DNA of 64,000 nt from Spirochaetales bacterium. Lineage in GTDB: Bacteria; Spirochaetota; Spirochaetia; ARS1246. The stretch spans positions 23,427-87,426 of the forward strand of contig NZCE01000012.1 in the NCBI GenBank assembly GCA_002688185.1, in the 5' to 3' direction. Under the pieces are notes generated by a model. The model was given only the letters and a program-made list of their open reading frames with translations. It was not told where the DNA came from and ran no database searches. A program made the translations under genes and the position numbers. Shown piece by piece: positions 27,040 to 35,066 of this stretch. How positions within the stretch are numbered: position 1 is the first letter of the stretch; each line of letters opens with the position of its first letter.

Positions 27040-27533
27040 TCCTCTGACGTATCTTCGCCAGATATGTCCTCCAGATCAGGGAGAGATTCATCATCGGAAG
27101 GAGCGGGAGGATCGTGCAATTTCACCAGAGCGCGGACGGTTTCAATGAGACGAGCTTTTTTAAACGGCTTTACCAGATAGCCGTCTATTTCTTCCAGCAA
27201 TATGGACTGTATCTCGCTTTTGTCCGTCACGCCGGAAATAAAAACTATTTTTGCCTTAGCACCTTCGCTCCGCCTCCGAATCCGTCCAACGAGCTGGAGT
27301 CCCGTCATATCAGGGAGCTTCTGATCAACCGTAATAAGATCCGGAGAATAGTCAGCGAACTTATCCAACGCCTCTTGCCCCGTTTTGGCGGTCAATACAA
27401 AATATCCCTCAGCCTCTAGAATTCTCCCTATTGACCTCACGACATAGGTAATGTCATCGACCACAAGGACTTTTTTGAACCTGGGATCCCTCGCCGCACG
27501 AAATCTTGCCGAATCTGCTTCACTGCTTGGCAT
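27033..27533 (-). CDS. Response-regulator receiver protein with acidic C-terminal tail
   Basis: 166 residues from ATG 27533, chosen because GAAGG lies about 8 bp upstream. The receiver domain (about 18-137) has VVDD, phospho-acceptor aspartate in LITVDQKLPD, and GYLVKPF. A 30-residue tail rich in Asp, Glu and Pro (PAPSDDESLPDLEDISGEDT) replaces an output domain. It overlaps the unknown 505-residue gene by 14 bp and abuts the kinase, so it is likely another kinase partner. Confidence 0.9.
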   Translation of the reverse strand: MPSSEADSARFRAARDPRFKKVLVVDDITYVVRSIGRILEAEGYFVLTAKTGQEALDKFADYSPDLITVDQKLPDMTGLQLVGRIRRRSEGAKAKIVFISGVTDKSEIQSILLEEIDGYLVKPFKKARLIETVRALVKLHDPPAPSDDESLPDLEDISGEDTSEDW

Positions 27534-29037
27534 GGATGGTGCCTTCTTGAGAATCGACCAGTAATCGCCCAATTGACCCTTGAGTGTCTAATCGCCGTTT
27601 TTCCTTGGCTTTGCTATTCAAATCGCGTCTTAGCTGTGGCAGTTTTCTCAGCTCATGGAGCAAATCCGGCGAGCGAAAAAAATTGCACGTTTGAAGCAAG
27701 AGCCGCTCATAATAGGCCAATAGATCAAGGACGGATTTTCCCCTGAGCTCAGGCGGCCGTACTATCATGTGCTTGAGAAAAAAGCTCTCAGTATACGTAC
27801 TGTCCTCTTGCAGTTCCTTTAGTGCCAGAGCGATTTGGAATGCCATTGATAGAAGTCCAATTATTCTCGACCACAGCGATTTGGTGACATCGTTGTCAAG
27901 CAGGAACTCGGGCGTGCTGGCCCCTTGGAAATCTTGCATTGAAAAAGGTAGCGGAGAAGTTGCGTTGAAATATCCTTCCGCGGTTCCGTGTTCGTTGCGC
28001 AGCTTTTCAAAATGCCCTTCTATCTTTTCATCGTTGAGTACCCGCGCTCTGGTGTGTTTCTCGTCTGATGCCATCAGCTCCCACTCGCCATGAACGATAC
28101 GGTCCAGCCTATTTATCACGTTCCCCATAAGGGTGAAGAATAGCATAAAAAAATTCGATGAGTCTAGGTGCCAGCTTCTCTCTACGGTATCGTAAATACT
28201 AATCAGCAATTCCGGTGCATCGAGGTTCTTAATCTTTGCGTTTTTCTGCAACCAATCGTGCCAGGAAAGCCGCTCTTTAAGATTTTGCAAATCGATGTCT
28301 AGCCGGCGATAGCGGTTTATCAGAGATTTAAAAATGTCCAATGAGCAATCGTAGAATTTGTCGCGCAAAACCGCGCCTGCGTACGGATAAAGCAGCCCGT
28401 CCCATTCTACATATTGGCGCTGTTGTACCATATTATAGCTTAAAATATAGTCAAAGAGGGACGGTTTGAGACGCTTCTGCGTAATGAGGTCTCGTAACCC
28501 GGTTATCGAGCTCTGCAATCGTTTTCTGCTCGCCCCAGTCGCTTTATTATGGACTACCAGGAGTTTTTCCAACGCCTTGAGAAGCAACTCGCCATATTCT
28601 TCTTTATAGGTGATTTTGAGAAACGCTTCCTCGGCTTTGAGAAAGCCGCTTTCAGTAAGGTTCTTCGCTTCTCCCAAAGAAATCATTTTCCGGCAAAAAT
28701 CTACAAAAAAGACAATAATATTATATTCCTTCACAGATACTATTTCCCACTGCCATCCTTCTTTGACAATTTTCTCCGCGTAGCTGTACAAGCCAAAAGC
28801 TTTCTCAGTAAAAAGGGTGTAGAGGCTTTCCTTGAAGTTACGCCGCAGGGATAAATAGAATCCTAAAAAGCCAAACCGAATGAGATCGACATCCCGATTC
28901 CAGCTCATAATTCTCTTGCGGTCTTTGAAATAGTAGATTGAGAACTTGCCAGAGTGGAGTCGGCGCTTTACACGGCGGTCGCCGGTGCGTTGCTCTTCCC
29001 GTATTTGCCTGTAAAGCTGATCAATATCGTCTATCAT
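27520..29037 (-). CDS. Protein of unknown function in a c-di-GMP/two-component operon
   Basis: 505 residues from ATG 29037, which overlaps the GNAT-PilZ stop (ATGA). It is soluble, mostly helical and rich in basic and aromatic residues (for example SLFDYILSYNMVQQRQYVEW), with no signal peptide or membrane helix. I recognise no motif. It is co-transcribed between a PilZ protein and a receiver/kinase pair, so it may be their effector or scaffold. Length and style recall conserved spirochaetal hypothetical proteins, but I cannot confirm this. Confidence 0.8.
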   Translation of the reverse strand: MIDDIDQLYRQIREEQRTGDRRVKRRLHSGKFSIYYFKDRKRIMSWNRDVDLIRFGFLGFYLSLRRNFKESLYTLFTEKAFGLYSYAEKIVKEGWQWEIVSVKEYNIIVFFVDFCRKMISLGEAKNLTESGFLKAEEAFLKITYKEEYGELLLKALEKLLVVHNKATGASRKRLQSSITGLRDLITQKRLKPSLFDYILSYNMVQQRQYVEWDGLLYPYAGAVLRDKFYDCSLDIFKSLINRYRRLDIDLQNLKERLSWHDWLQKNAKIKNLDAPELLISIYDTVERSWHLDSSNFFMLFFTLMGNVINRLDRIVHGEWELMASDEKHTRARVLNDEKIEGHFEKLRNEHGTAEGYFNATSPLPFSMQDFQGASTPEFLLDNDVTKSLWSRIIGLLSMAFQIALALKELQEDSTYTESFFLKHMIVRPPELRGKSVLDLLAYYERLLLQTCNFFRSPDLLHELRKLPQLRRDLNSKAKEKRRLDTQGSIGRLLVDSQEGTIHAKQ

Positions 29038-30497
29038 TTGGTTTCGTCTTGCCCGTGGGTACCCGCACCGGACGCATATCGTTCTACAAAACTTTGCCAG
29101 AGAAGCAAATGGTCGGTGCTCTCCGGCTTTACCGAAAATCCCACTTGCCACGTCTCCTCTTTGATTTTACGACAATTCTTGAGTTTTGCCTTTAGGGTAA
29201 TTTCAAGGCCGTCAGGAACCTCAATAAGGAGAATCTTGAATCTCCGGCTCTTGAATTCCGGCCCTTCCAATCCGATTCCGTCAAAACTCACATCACGAAC
29301 ACGATACCGTCGCTCCCCCAAACTTGCGGAAACCGCCCGGGATATTTTATGACGATCATAAAAGCGACTGTTGAAAATCCGCCGTTTGTTGTAATCCGGT
29401 GGGCTTGCCATAAACTTAAGCACGTGCGCCAAGAACAGGTTCAACAACGGTCTCGTAGACCGCGTATAGATAAACATGGGTTCAGGTATGGCCCCTACCT
29501 CAATTTTGGGATTGTAGTTGGTTACGCCAAGCTCGAGCCATTCCTTTCCCAAAACGATGGCTTCCTCTATGGACCTATAAAATAGCACAAAATAGGTGTA
29601 TGTCGATCGATTCACCGCGTAGTCCAGACCGCAGTATGTCGATATAAGCTTGCTACCCGAGTCAAACAGCATAGTAAAACCCACCGGATTGCCGTGCATC
29701 CGGCAGAGCAAAATAAATGACTTATCACCGAGAAAATCCGATATATATCGAAAATAATCAGAGTTTAGCACCTCTCGCTGGTACTCCTTTGCATGTTGGT
29801 AGGTGCCGCGCCACAATCTACTCAAGTCCTCAGCCATCGAACCAAAATCGACAATTTTCTCTATGGTACAACCCATGGAATCAAATGCTCTTTGACGGTG
29901 GAGGATTTCCCTTCTCCTCTTGGCGACAAGATCATCGAGATATTCTCCGTATGTTTTTTGATGAACACGGAAGAACGTGTTCGCCATGTTTGGAATTACC
30001 CGATATCCGCTTTCTATCAGGGCGTCGAACTGCTTTCTCTGCGCCGTATAGGCATCCCGAATATCGATGAGGCTTGTTTTCTCCTCAGAAGCCAATATAT
30101 CCAACTCCTCTGCCAGGAGTGAAAGAATTTGTTGATTATCGGCGCGATCGACCATAGAGATAGCGCTACCGATCGCCGTCGGGAGCCCGCATTCAATGAC
30201 TTTCACCTGGAGAAATGAAGGTACCCGCTTTTTTATCAGCTCGATAAAACGACCGATACCACCGGCTGCCATGACGTCGAGGCCAAAAGAGAATATTCCC
30301 ACAGTCGCGTGGGCAATGAGATCGTTGTTTCTCGTAAAAAGATAATATCGGTACGATATACTATTGACACCGGACCGTTCTATGGCGCGGAGATGAGAAT
30401 GGCTATTAACAATTTCGTCTTCTGAGACAATTGAATCCCACTCGGCGGGGTCAATGCGGTTTATGGATGGATAACGCGCAACTTTAATGTCATCCAT
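29034..30497 (-). CDS. GNAT/FemAB-like acyltransferase fused to a C-terminal PilZ domain
   Basis: 487 residues. Residues about 10-365 resemble the two-lobed GNAT/FemAB fold of the peptidogalycan-biosynthesis-like group (KRRREILHRQRAFDSMGC; FILLCRMHGNPVGFTMLFDS; ELGVTNYNPKIEVGA). Residues about 370-480 form a PilZ domain with the c-di-GMP signature R397xxxR401 and D402xSxxG407 (RRYRVRDVSFDGIG). PilZ domains bind c-di-GMP, so an acyl- or aminoacyl-transfer reaction on a cell-surface substrate may be under c-di-GMP control. It is the first gene of the five-gene signalling operon. The substrate is unknown, and the GNAT assignment is less certain than the PilZ motifs. Confidence 0.78.
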   Translation of the reverse strand: MDDIKVARYPSINRIDPAEWDSIVSEDEIVNSHSHLRAIERSGVNSISYRYYLFTRNNDLIAHATVGIFSFGLDVMAAGGIGRFIELIKKRVPSFLQVKVIECGLPTAIGSAISMVDRADNQQILSLLAEELDILASEEKTSLIDIRDAYTAQRKQFDALIESGYRVIPNMANTFFRVHQKTYGEYLDDLVAKRRREILHRQRAFDSMGCTIEKIVDFGSMAEDLSRLWRGTYQHAKEYQREVLNSDYFRYISDFLGDKSFILLCRMHGNPVGFTMLFDSGSKLISTYCGLDYAVNRSTYTYFVLFYRSIEEAIVLGKEWLELGVTNYNPKIEVGAIPEPMFIYTRSTRPLLNLFLAHVLKFMASPPDYNKRRIFNSRFYDRHKISRAVSASLGERRYRVRDVSFDGIGLEGPEFKSRRFKILLIEVPDGLEITLKAKLKNCRKIKEETWQVGFSVKPESTDHLLLWQSFVERYASGAGTHGQDETK

Positions 30498-30550
30498 TGC
30501 CCCACCATAGGCAAAGCTAAACCCATTGTCAATAAATTAACGGGTAAATC

Positions 30551-31747
30551 CTACCAGCCGAATTGCTTTGGTCTTTCGGCCAGCTTGATATTCAACTCAA
30601 CCGCATCGCCGTCCCTGATTACCTCAACACGTATCGAATCGCCCGGATCAGTTGCCTCGAGAGCATTGTAATAGTCCTGCAACGAGCGGACGGGAGTATC
30701 TTTGATACTCACGATGATATCGCCACCGAGGCGTATAGTCATCCTCCCCATGGCTACCTCATCTCCGGGGCTGCCGCCTCTCAGACCTGCCTGGGCGGCG
30801 TTCCCCGACGGATCGACGACGGACACAAGGATTCCATAATCCACAGGCAAGCCCGCCCGCTCGGCCAATGACGGATAAATCGGCACGGGTACAATGTCGA
30901 TCCACCCACGCCTCACCCGCCCGTATTCTTTGAGATCAGGGATAACACGTTTTGCCGTGTCTGCCGGCACCGCAAAACCGATCCCTACCGATCCTTGCGA
31001 CGGTGAGATTATCATGGTGTTTATCCCGATCATGTCGCCGTTTGAGTCGAGGAGAGGCCCGCCGGAGTTGCCTGGATTGATTGAAGCATCGGTTTGAATC
31101 AAGTTCTTCAGCAGAAAGCCGTCACCGGTTTGCAGCGGCCGATCCAGACCTGAGATAATGCCGGTTGTGAGGGTACGTTCAAGACCAAACGGATTGCCGA
31201 GGGCGAGAACCATCTGGCCGATCTGCAGATCTCTCGAGGTTCCAAAATCCATGGTGGTGAGAGCGCGGCCCTCCGGATCAAAAGAGACAAGGGCCAAATC
31301 ATTTTCGGGATCCTCCCCCACGACCTCGGCCGGGTAGCGGGAACCGTCAAACAAGGTGACCGCAAGCCGCTCAGCGCCTTTGATGACGTGATAATTGGTA
31401 AGCACGTGTCCGTCTTGATCGATGATTGATCCGGACCCGGTTCCGCTCTGGGGAAAGGCTTGAAAAAACCACGAATAGCCAAGACTGATTGAGGTGATAT
31501 TTACCACGGCACGATTTAGCTCATAGTAGATTTTCACCGCCGTCTTCTCGAGCTCGAGTAACCCGGTGTAGTCCGGCGGCACCGGCGCGGGTGCGGGTTC
31601 GGAAGGATCTATCCTGGTGAACGCCGGGATCTCGGGCGGCGGCTGCTGATTTGAAGAATATGAGAAAGTAAAACACCCCGTTAGCAGTGTAAATATTGCC
31701 AGGAAAAGAGTGGCTGCGAAGGCAAGCCTCCGGATAATACTTTTCAT
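30551..31747 (-). CDS. HtrA/DegP-like serine protease, predicted lipoprotein
   Basis: 398 residues. The N-terminal signal ends in a lipobox LTGC with the modified C25, then a Pro-rich linker (31-60). The trypsin-like domain has the triad H120 (TNYHVI), D150 (ENDLALV) and S228 (NPGNSGGPL). One PDZ domain lies at about 290-390. It would be a periplasmic, lipid-anchored quality-control protease. The gene stands 53 bp downstream of the start of the oppositely reading-in-time PilZ operon start codon on the same strand, so it may feed into that operon. It has its own promoter at 31754-31782. Confidence 0.95.
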   Translation of the reverse strand: MKSIIRRLAFAATLFLAIFTLLTGCFTFSYSSNQQPPPEIPAFTRIDPSEPAPAPVPPDYTGLLELEKTAVKIYYELNRAVVNITSISLGYSWFFQAFPQSGTGSGSIIDQDGHVLTNYHVIKGAERLAVTLFDGSRYPAEVVGEDPENDLALVSFDPEGRALTTMDFGTSRDLQIGQMVLALGNPFGLERTLTTGIISGLDRPLQTGDGFLLKNLIQTDASINPGNSGGPLLDSNGDMIGINTMIISPSQGSVGIGFAVPADTAKRVIPDLKEYGRVRRGWIDIVPVPIYPSLAERAGLPVDYGILVSVVDPSGNAAQAGLRGGSPGDEVAMGRMTIRLGGDIIVSIKDTPVRSLQDYYNALEATDPGDSIRVEVIRDGDAVELNIKLAERPKQFGW

Positions 31748-31753
31748 CAGATA

Positions 31754-31782
31754 AATATAATGTGCTTTTTAGAGGGTTTCAA
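31754..31782 (-). promoter_or_regulatory. Promoter of the htrA-like gene
   Basis: On the minus strand TTGAAA (31782-31777), a 17-bp spacer and TATATT (31759-31754) form a good sigma-70 type promoter seven bases before the ATG at 31747, so the transcript would be nearly leaderless or start just upstream. Confidence 0.5.
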
Positions 31783-31879
31783 TCCGATTTAGAGGCCAAT
31801 AGTATAAGGACGCACGAAATCAGGTTGTGATGGTACAAACTGCCCGTTTTTCGTATACAATGCGGCCAAGGAGTAGGCT

Positions 31880-32974
31880 ATGGACCGAATGCCCGCTGTG
31901 GTTGCCCATCCAAACGGAGAGATTAAGCTTGAAGAGGTCCCTGTACCCCGTCTGGGAGACAATCCCTTCGCACCCCATGACGTATTGTGCGAGGTAGAGT
32001 ACACGGGTATCTGCGGCAGTGACATTCATAAGTGGCTCGCAGACGTTGATGAGAAGCGGGGTGTAAAGCACCCGCCGGCGCCCGTGGTCGCCGGGCATGA
32101 GATCGTGAGCGTGGTAAGGGCCGTGGGAGAGGACGTAATAAAAGTGAGGCCCGGTGACCGTGTAGTGCATGAAATTGTTACATTCTACTGCGGCACCTGC
32201 CCGGCGTGTCTTGAAGGAAGGTTCAATATCTGCAACACGATTCAACCCATGCAGGGAAGGGCACATTATGTTACCGGTGGCGGATTTGCCCGATTTACCA
32301 TGTGGCCGGAAAATCAACTGCATCTCCTCCCGGATGGAATCGGGAGCAAGGAAGCTGTTCTCATGGAGCCCACCGCCGGCTCGGTACACAGCATCATTTC
32401 GAGGATGGGTGTAAGGGCGGGTGAATCTGTCGCCATACTGGGTCCAGGAGCGCGCGGATTGCTGCTTTTGCAGGTGTGTCGTGCAATCGGCGCCGGTCCC
32501 ATTATTGTCACCGGGTTGGGGCGCGATGAGCCTTTTCGCCTTGCCATGGCAATGGATCTCGGTGCCGACAGGGTGGTTAATGTAGAACGAGAGGATATCA
32601 GAGAGGTTGTCGCCAATATGACGCGGGAAATCGGCGTTGATGTAGTGCTGGAGAACTCCGGGAGCCCGGAACCGATTGAAGAATCCCTCGACATAGTCCG
32701 AAAGGGCGGAAAAGTGCTCTGGGCCGGTGGCGGAATCCGCGGTGGCGTCACTGCGTCCATCGATACGTATAAAATTATTGTCAAGGAGCTTGACCTAAAG
32801 GGCGAAATTTCCCAGATACCGTATGACTGGCGCACCGCCATTCATCTACGAAAAACCCGGAAGGTGAAGCTCGAGCCCCTGGTAACGCACGTTTTTCCCC
32901 TGGATCGTTGGGAAGAGGGATTTACCCTAGCGGCTACCAGCTCCGAGTGTCTTCGCGTCGCCCTCCAGCCGTAA
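31880..32974 (+). CDS. Zinc-dependent medium-chain alcohol/polyol dehydrogenase, copy 1 (complete)
   Basis: 364 residues. Catalytic zinc ligands C45, H73 and E74 (TGICGSD; AGHEI), the structural zinc cysteines C104, C107, C110 and C118, and the NAD site AILGPGARGLLLLQ are present. It resembles threonine, sorbitol and related sugar-alcohol dehydrogenases; the substrate is unknown. Its first 183 bases lie outside the inverted repeat as seen here: the repeat arm is visible from 32063 only because the window ends at 64000. It is followed 13 bp later by the LarA-like gene in the same operon. The mirrored partial copy is at 63089-64000. Confidence 0.93.
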   Translation: MDRMPAVVAHPNGEIKLEEVPVPRLGDNPFAPHDVLCEVEYTGICGSDIHKWLADVDEKRGVKHPPAPVVAGHEIVSVVRAVGEDVIKVRPGDRVVHEIVTFYCGTCPACLEGRFNICNTIQPMQGRAHYVTGGGFARFTMWPENQLHLLPDGIGSKEAVLMEPTAGSVHSIISRMGVRAGESVAILGPGARGLLLLQVCRAIGAGPIIVTGLGRDEPFRLAMAMDLGADRVVNVEREDIREVVANMTREIGVDVVLENSGSPEPIEESLDIVRKGGKVLWAGGGIRGGVTASIDTYKIIVKELDLKGEISQIPYDWRTAIHLRKTRKVKLEPLVTHVFPLDRWEEGFTLAATSSECLRVALQP

Positions 32975-32987
32975 ATAAGGAAAGCGC

Positions 32988-34256
32988 ATGAGTGTCATTG
33001 CATCGCTGCTTGAGAATGTACCGATACCCAAAGTTTGCAGGATCAGCCAGAGGTTCGAGGGTTCAGAAATCCACGCCGTGGAGGAGGAGTTTCTCGCCCG
33101 GCTGCGGAGCAAGGGTGTCCTTGACGAGGTGAGGGCGGGACAGAGTATCGCCGTCGCCGTCGGGAGCCGCGGAATCGAGAATCAGCCCCTCCTCGTCAAG
33201 CTTATGGTGAATGAGATACAAAAACGTGGTGCTACAGTTTTTATCGTACCGGCCATGGGCAGCCACGGAGGGGCCACCGCCGACGGACAGCGTGGTATGC
33301 TTGAAGGTATGGGTTTTACCCCAGAGTATATTCAGGCGCCTATCCGTGCCACCATGGACGTTGTCCAGATCGGCACCTCTGAAAATGGTCTTCCGGTGTA
33401 TATCGACCGGCTTGCGCACGCGGCCGATGGGATCGTTATTGTCAACCGGGTAAAGCCGCACGTGGCTTTTCGCGGCGAGGTGGAAAGCGGCCTTATGAAA
33501 ATGTGCGCCATCGGTCTCGGGAAGCAAAAGGGAGCTGAAACCTGCCATAACCTCGGATTCGGACGAATGGCTGAAAATGTACCGGCCATTGCACGGGTCG
33601 TGATTTCAAAGGCAAATCTCCTCTGGGCCGTGGCGCTGATGGAAAATGCGTATCACGAGACCTGCCACATTGGGGTGCTCAAGAAAACCGAGATAGATGC
33701 TGTGGAACCGGGGCTTCAGCGGCGCGCCAAGGAACTTTCACCAAGGCTTCATCTTGATTCTCTTGACGTGTTGGTGATTGATGAAATTGGGAAAAATATC
33801 AGTGGTACCGGATTCGACACAAACGTGGTTGGCCGCTACCACACGCCTTACGCCGAGGGCGGACCCGACATTACCCGTATTGCTGCTCTGGACCTTACCG
33901 AGGAGTCACACGGGAATGCCAACGGCGTGGGAATCCTCGATTTCACCACAAAACGCCTCTTTGACAAAATGATATTTGAACAGACGTATCCAAACTCCCT
34001 CACATCAACGGTCCCAATGAGCGTAAAGGTCCCGATGGTGCTCCTAAACGACAGGCAGGCAATCCAAGCTGCTATCAAGACATGCAACATAGCCGAAAAA
34101 TCAGTGGTTCGCCTTGCCAGGCTGAAAAACACCTTAAAGCTTGATTCCTTCCACGTCTCTACCGCCGTGCTTGGCGATGTTTCAGATCATCGAATGATGG
34201 CAATTGAAGGAGAGGCGGAAGAACTGCAGTTTGACGGGACTGGTAACCTTTTTTAG
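32988..34256 (+). CDS. LarA-like (nickel-pincer lactate racemase family) protein, copy 1
   Basis: 422 residues. The GSHGGATADGQRGMLEGMG segment (about 86-104) and the RVKPHVAFRGEVESGLMKM block match the LarA/DUF2088 fold, whose characterised members racemise or epimerise 2-hydroxyacids with a nickel-pincer nucleotide cofactor. No larBCE cofactor genes are in the window. It lies downstream of a zinc dehydrogenase and convergent with the DUF1080 gene (2 bp apart). A hydroxyacid or sugar-acid isomerase in a catabolic pathway is plausible. The identical copy 2 is at 61807-63075. Confidence 0.82.
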   Translation: MSVIASLLENVPIPKVCRISQRFEGSEIHAVEEEFLARLRSKGVLDEVRAGQSIAVAVGSRGIENQPLLVKLMVNEIQKRGATVFIVPAMGSHGGATADGQRGMLEGMGFTPEYIQAPIRATMDVVQIGTSENGLPVYIDRLAHAADGIVIVNRVKPHVAFRGEVESGLMKMCAIGLGKQKGAETCHNLGFGRMAENVPAIARVVISKANLLWAVALMENAYHETCHIGVLKKTEIDAVEPGLQRRAKELSPRLHLDSLDVLVIDEIGKNISGTGFDTNVVGRYHTPYAEGGPDITRIAALDLTEESHGNANGVGILDFTTKRLFDKMIFEQTYPNSLTSTVPMSVKVPMVLLNDRQAIQAAIKTCNIAEKSVVRLARLKNTLKLDSFHVSTAVLGDVSDHRMMAIEGEAEELQFDGTGNLF

Positions 34257-34258
34257 CC

Positions 34259-34990
34259 TTAATCGCCTGCATCAAGCCCGGACAATTCGCGGATCCAGAT
34301 ATTCCGAAACCGCACGGGGTCGCCGTGGTCCTGCAACTCGAGGGGCCCCACCCCATCGTGCGCGGCATACCCGGCAAGAGTTTTATGTCCTGTTTTCCCT
34401 AGGAGTTTTTTCCTGTGATGGAGCAATACTCCGTTGAGAAACACAGTGACGTAGGCGGGCTTTTTAACGGTTTCTCCGTCAAACTCGGGGGCTTCCCATA
34501 CAATGTCGTACGAGTTCCATTCCCCGGGCTTGCGAATAGCGTTTGCCATCGGTGGGTACTGGCCGTATATTGCTCCCACAGAGCCGTCGGCGTACGTTGG
34601 ATTCTCATAGCTGTCCAAAACCTGTATCTCATAGATTCCCATCAGAAACACACCGCTGTTGCCTCTGCCCTGGCTATCGCCCTTTACTTCCGCTGGTTCG
34701 GCAAACTCCAGGTGAAGCTGGACGCTGCCGAACGTCTGCCCGGTGTGGATCGCCCCGGTTTTTGGCGTCACTTCCATGTAGCCGTCCCTAACAATCCAAG
34801 CCGCGGCACCGTCTCTACCTTCCCAGGCTGAAAGATCGCTGCCGTCAAAGAGGACTGTTGCATCCGAGGGCGGACCATTATCGCCGCCGGGTGTCACGAC
34901 CGGCGGTTGCGGGCGGTCGCTATCGTGTACATGGTAACCCGAATCTGGGAGGATAGGGGTGTCTTTGTAGCCGAGAGTTCCGTCTGCCAT
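34259..34990 (-). CDS. DUF1080 (3-keto-disaccharide hydrolase-like) protein, copy 1
   Basis: 243 residues. The family start motif VLFDGSDLSAWEGRDG (about 46-61) is followed by a concanavalin-like beta sandwich (GRGNSGVFLMGIYEIQVLDSY; GEWNSYDIVWEAP; VTVFLNGVLLHH; GPLELQDHGDPVRFRNIWIR). The family is mostly glycan-related and often exported, yet no signal peptide is visible here, so this member looks cytoplasmic. It lies 76 bp downstream of mmsA on the same strand, with a possible promoter of its own. Copy 2 is at 61073-61804. Confidence 0.9.
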   Translation of the reverse strand: MADGTLGYKDTPILPDSGYHVHDSDRPQPPVVTPGGDNGPPSDATVLFDGSDLSAWEGRDGAAAWIVRDGYMEVTPKTGAIHTGQTFGSVQLHLEFAEPAEVKGDSQGRGNSGVFLMGIYEIQVLDSYENPTYADGSVGAIYGQYPPMANAIRKPGEWNSYDIVWEAPEFDGETVKKPAYVTVFLNGVLLHHRKKLLGKTGHKTLAGYAAHDGVGPLELQDHGDPVRFRNIWIRELSGLDAGD

Positions 34991-35002
34991 GATTTACTCC
35001 GA

Positions 35003-35049
35003 ATTATATTGATTTAGCTGACGCTAAGAAAAACCGCGCCGTATGTCAA
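35003..35049 (-). promoter_or_regulatory. Possible promoter and operator upstream of the DUF1080 gene (mirrored at 61014-61060)
   Basis: On the minus strand a TATAAT lies at 35008-35003, 13 bases before the DUF1080 start. An inverted repeat TTAGC-N4-GCTAA (35014-35027) lies just upstream, in the -35/-10 spacer position. A TTGACA (35049-35044) is further upstream, too far to serve this -10. A locally regulated internal promoter is possible. Confidence 0.4.
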
Positions 35050-35066
35050 CCCGACCACAAGCTAAA

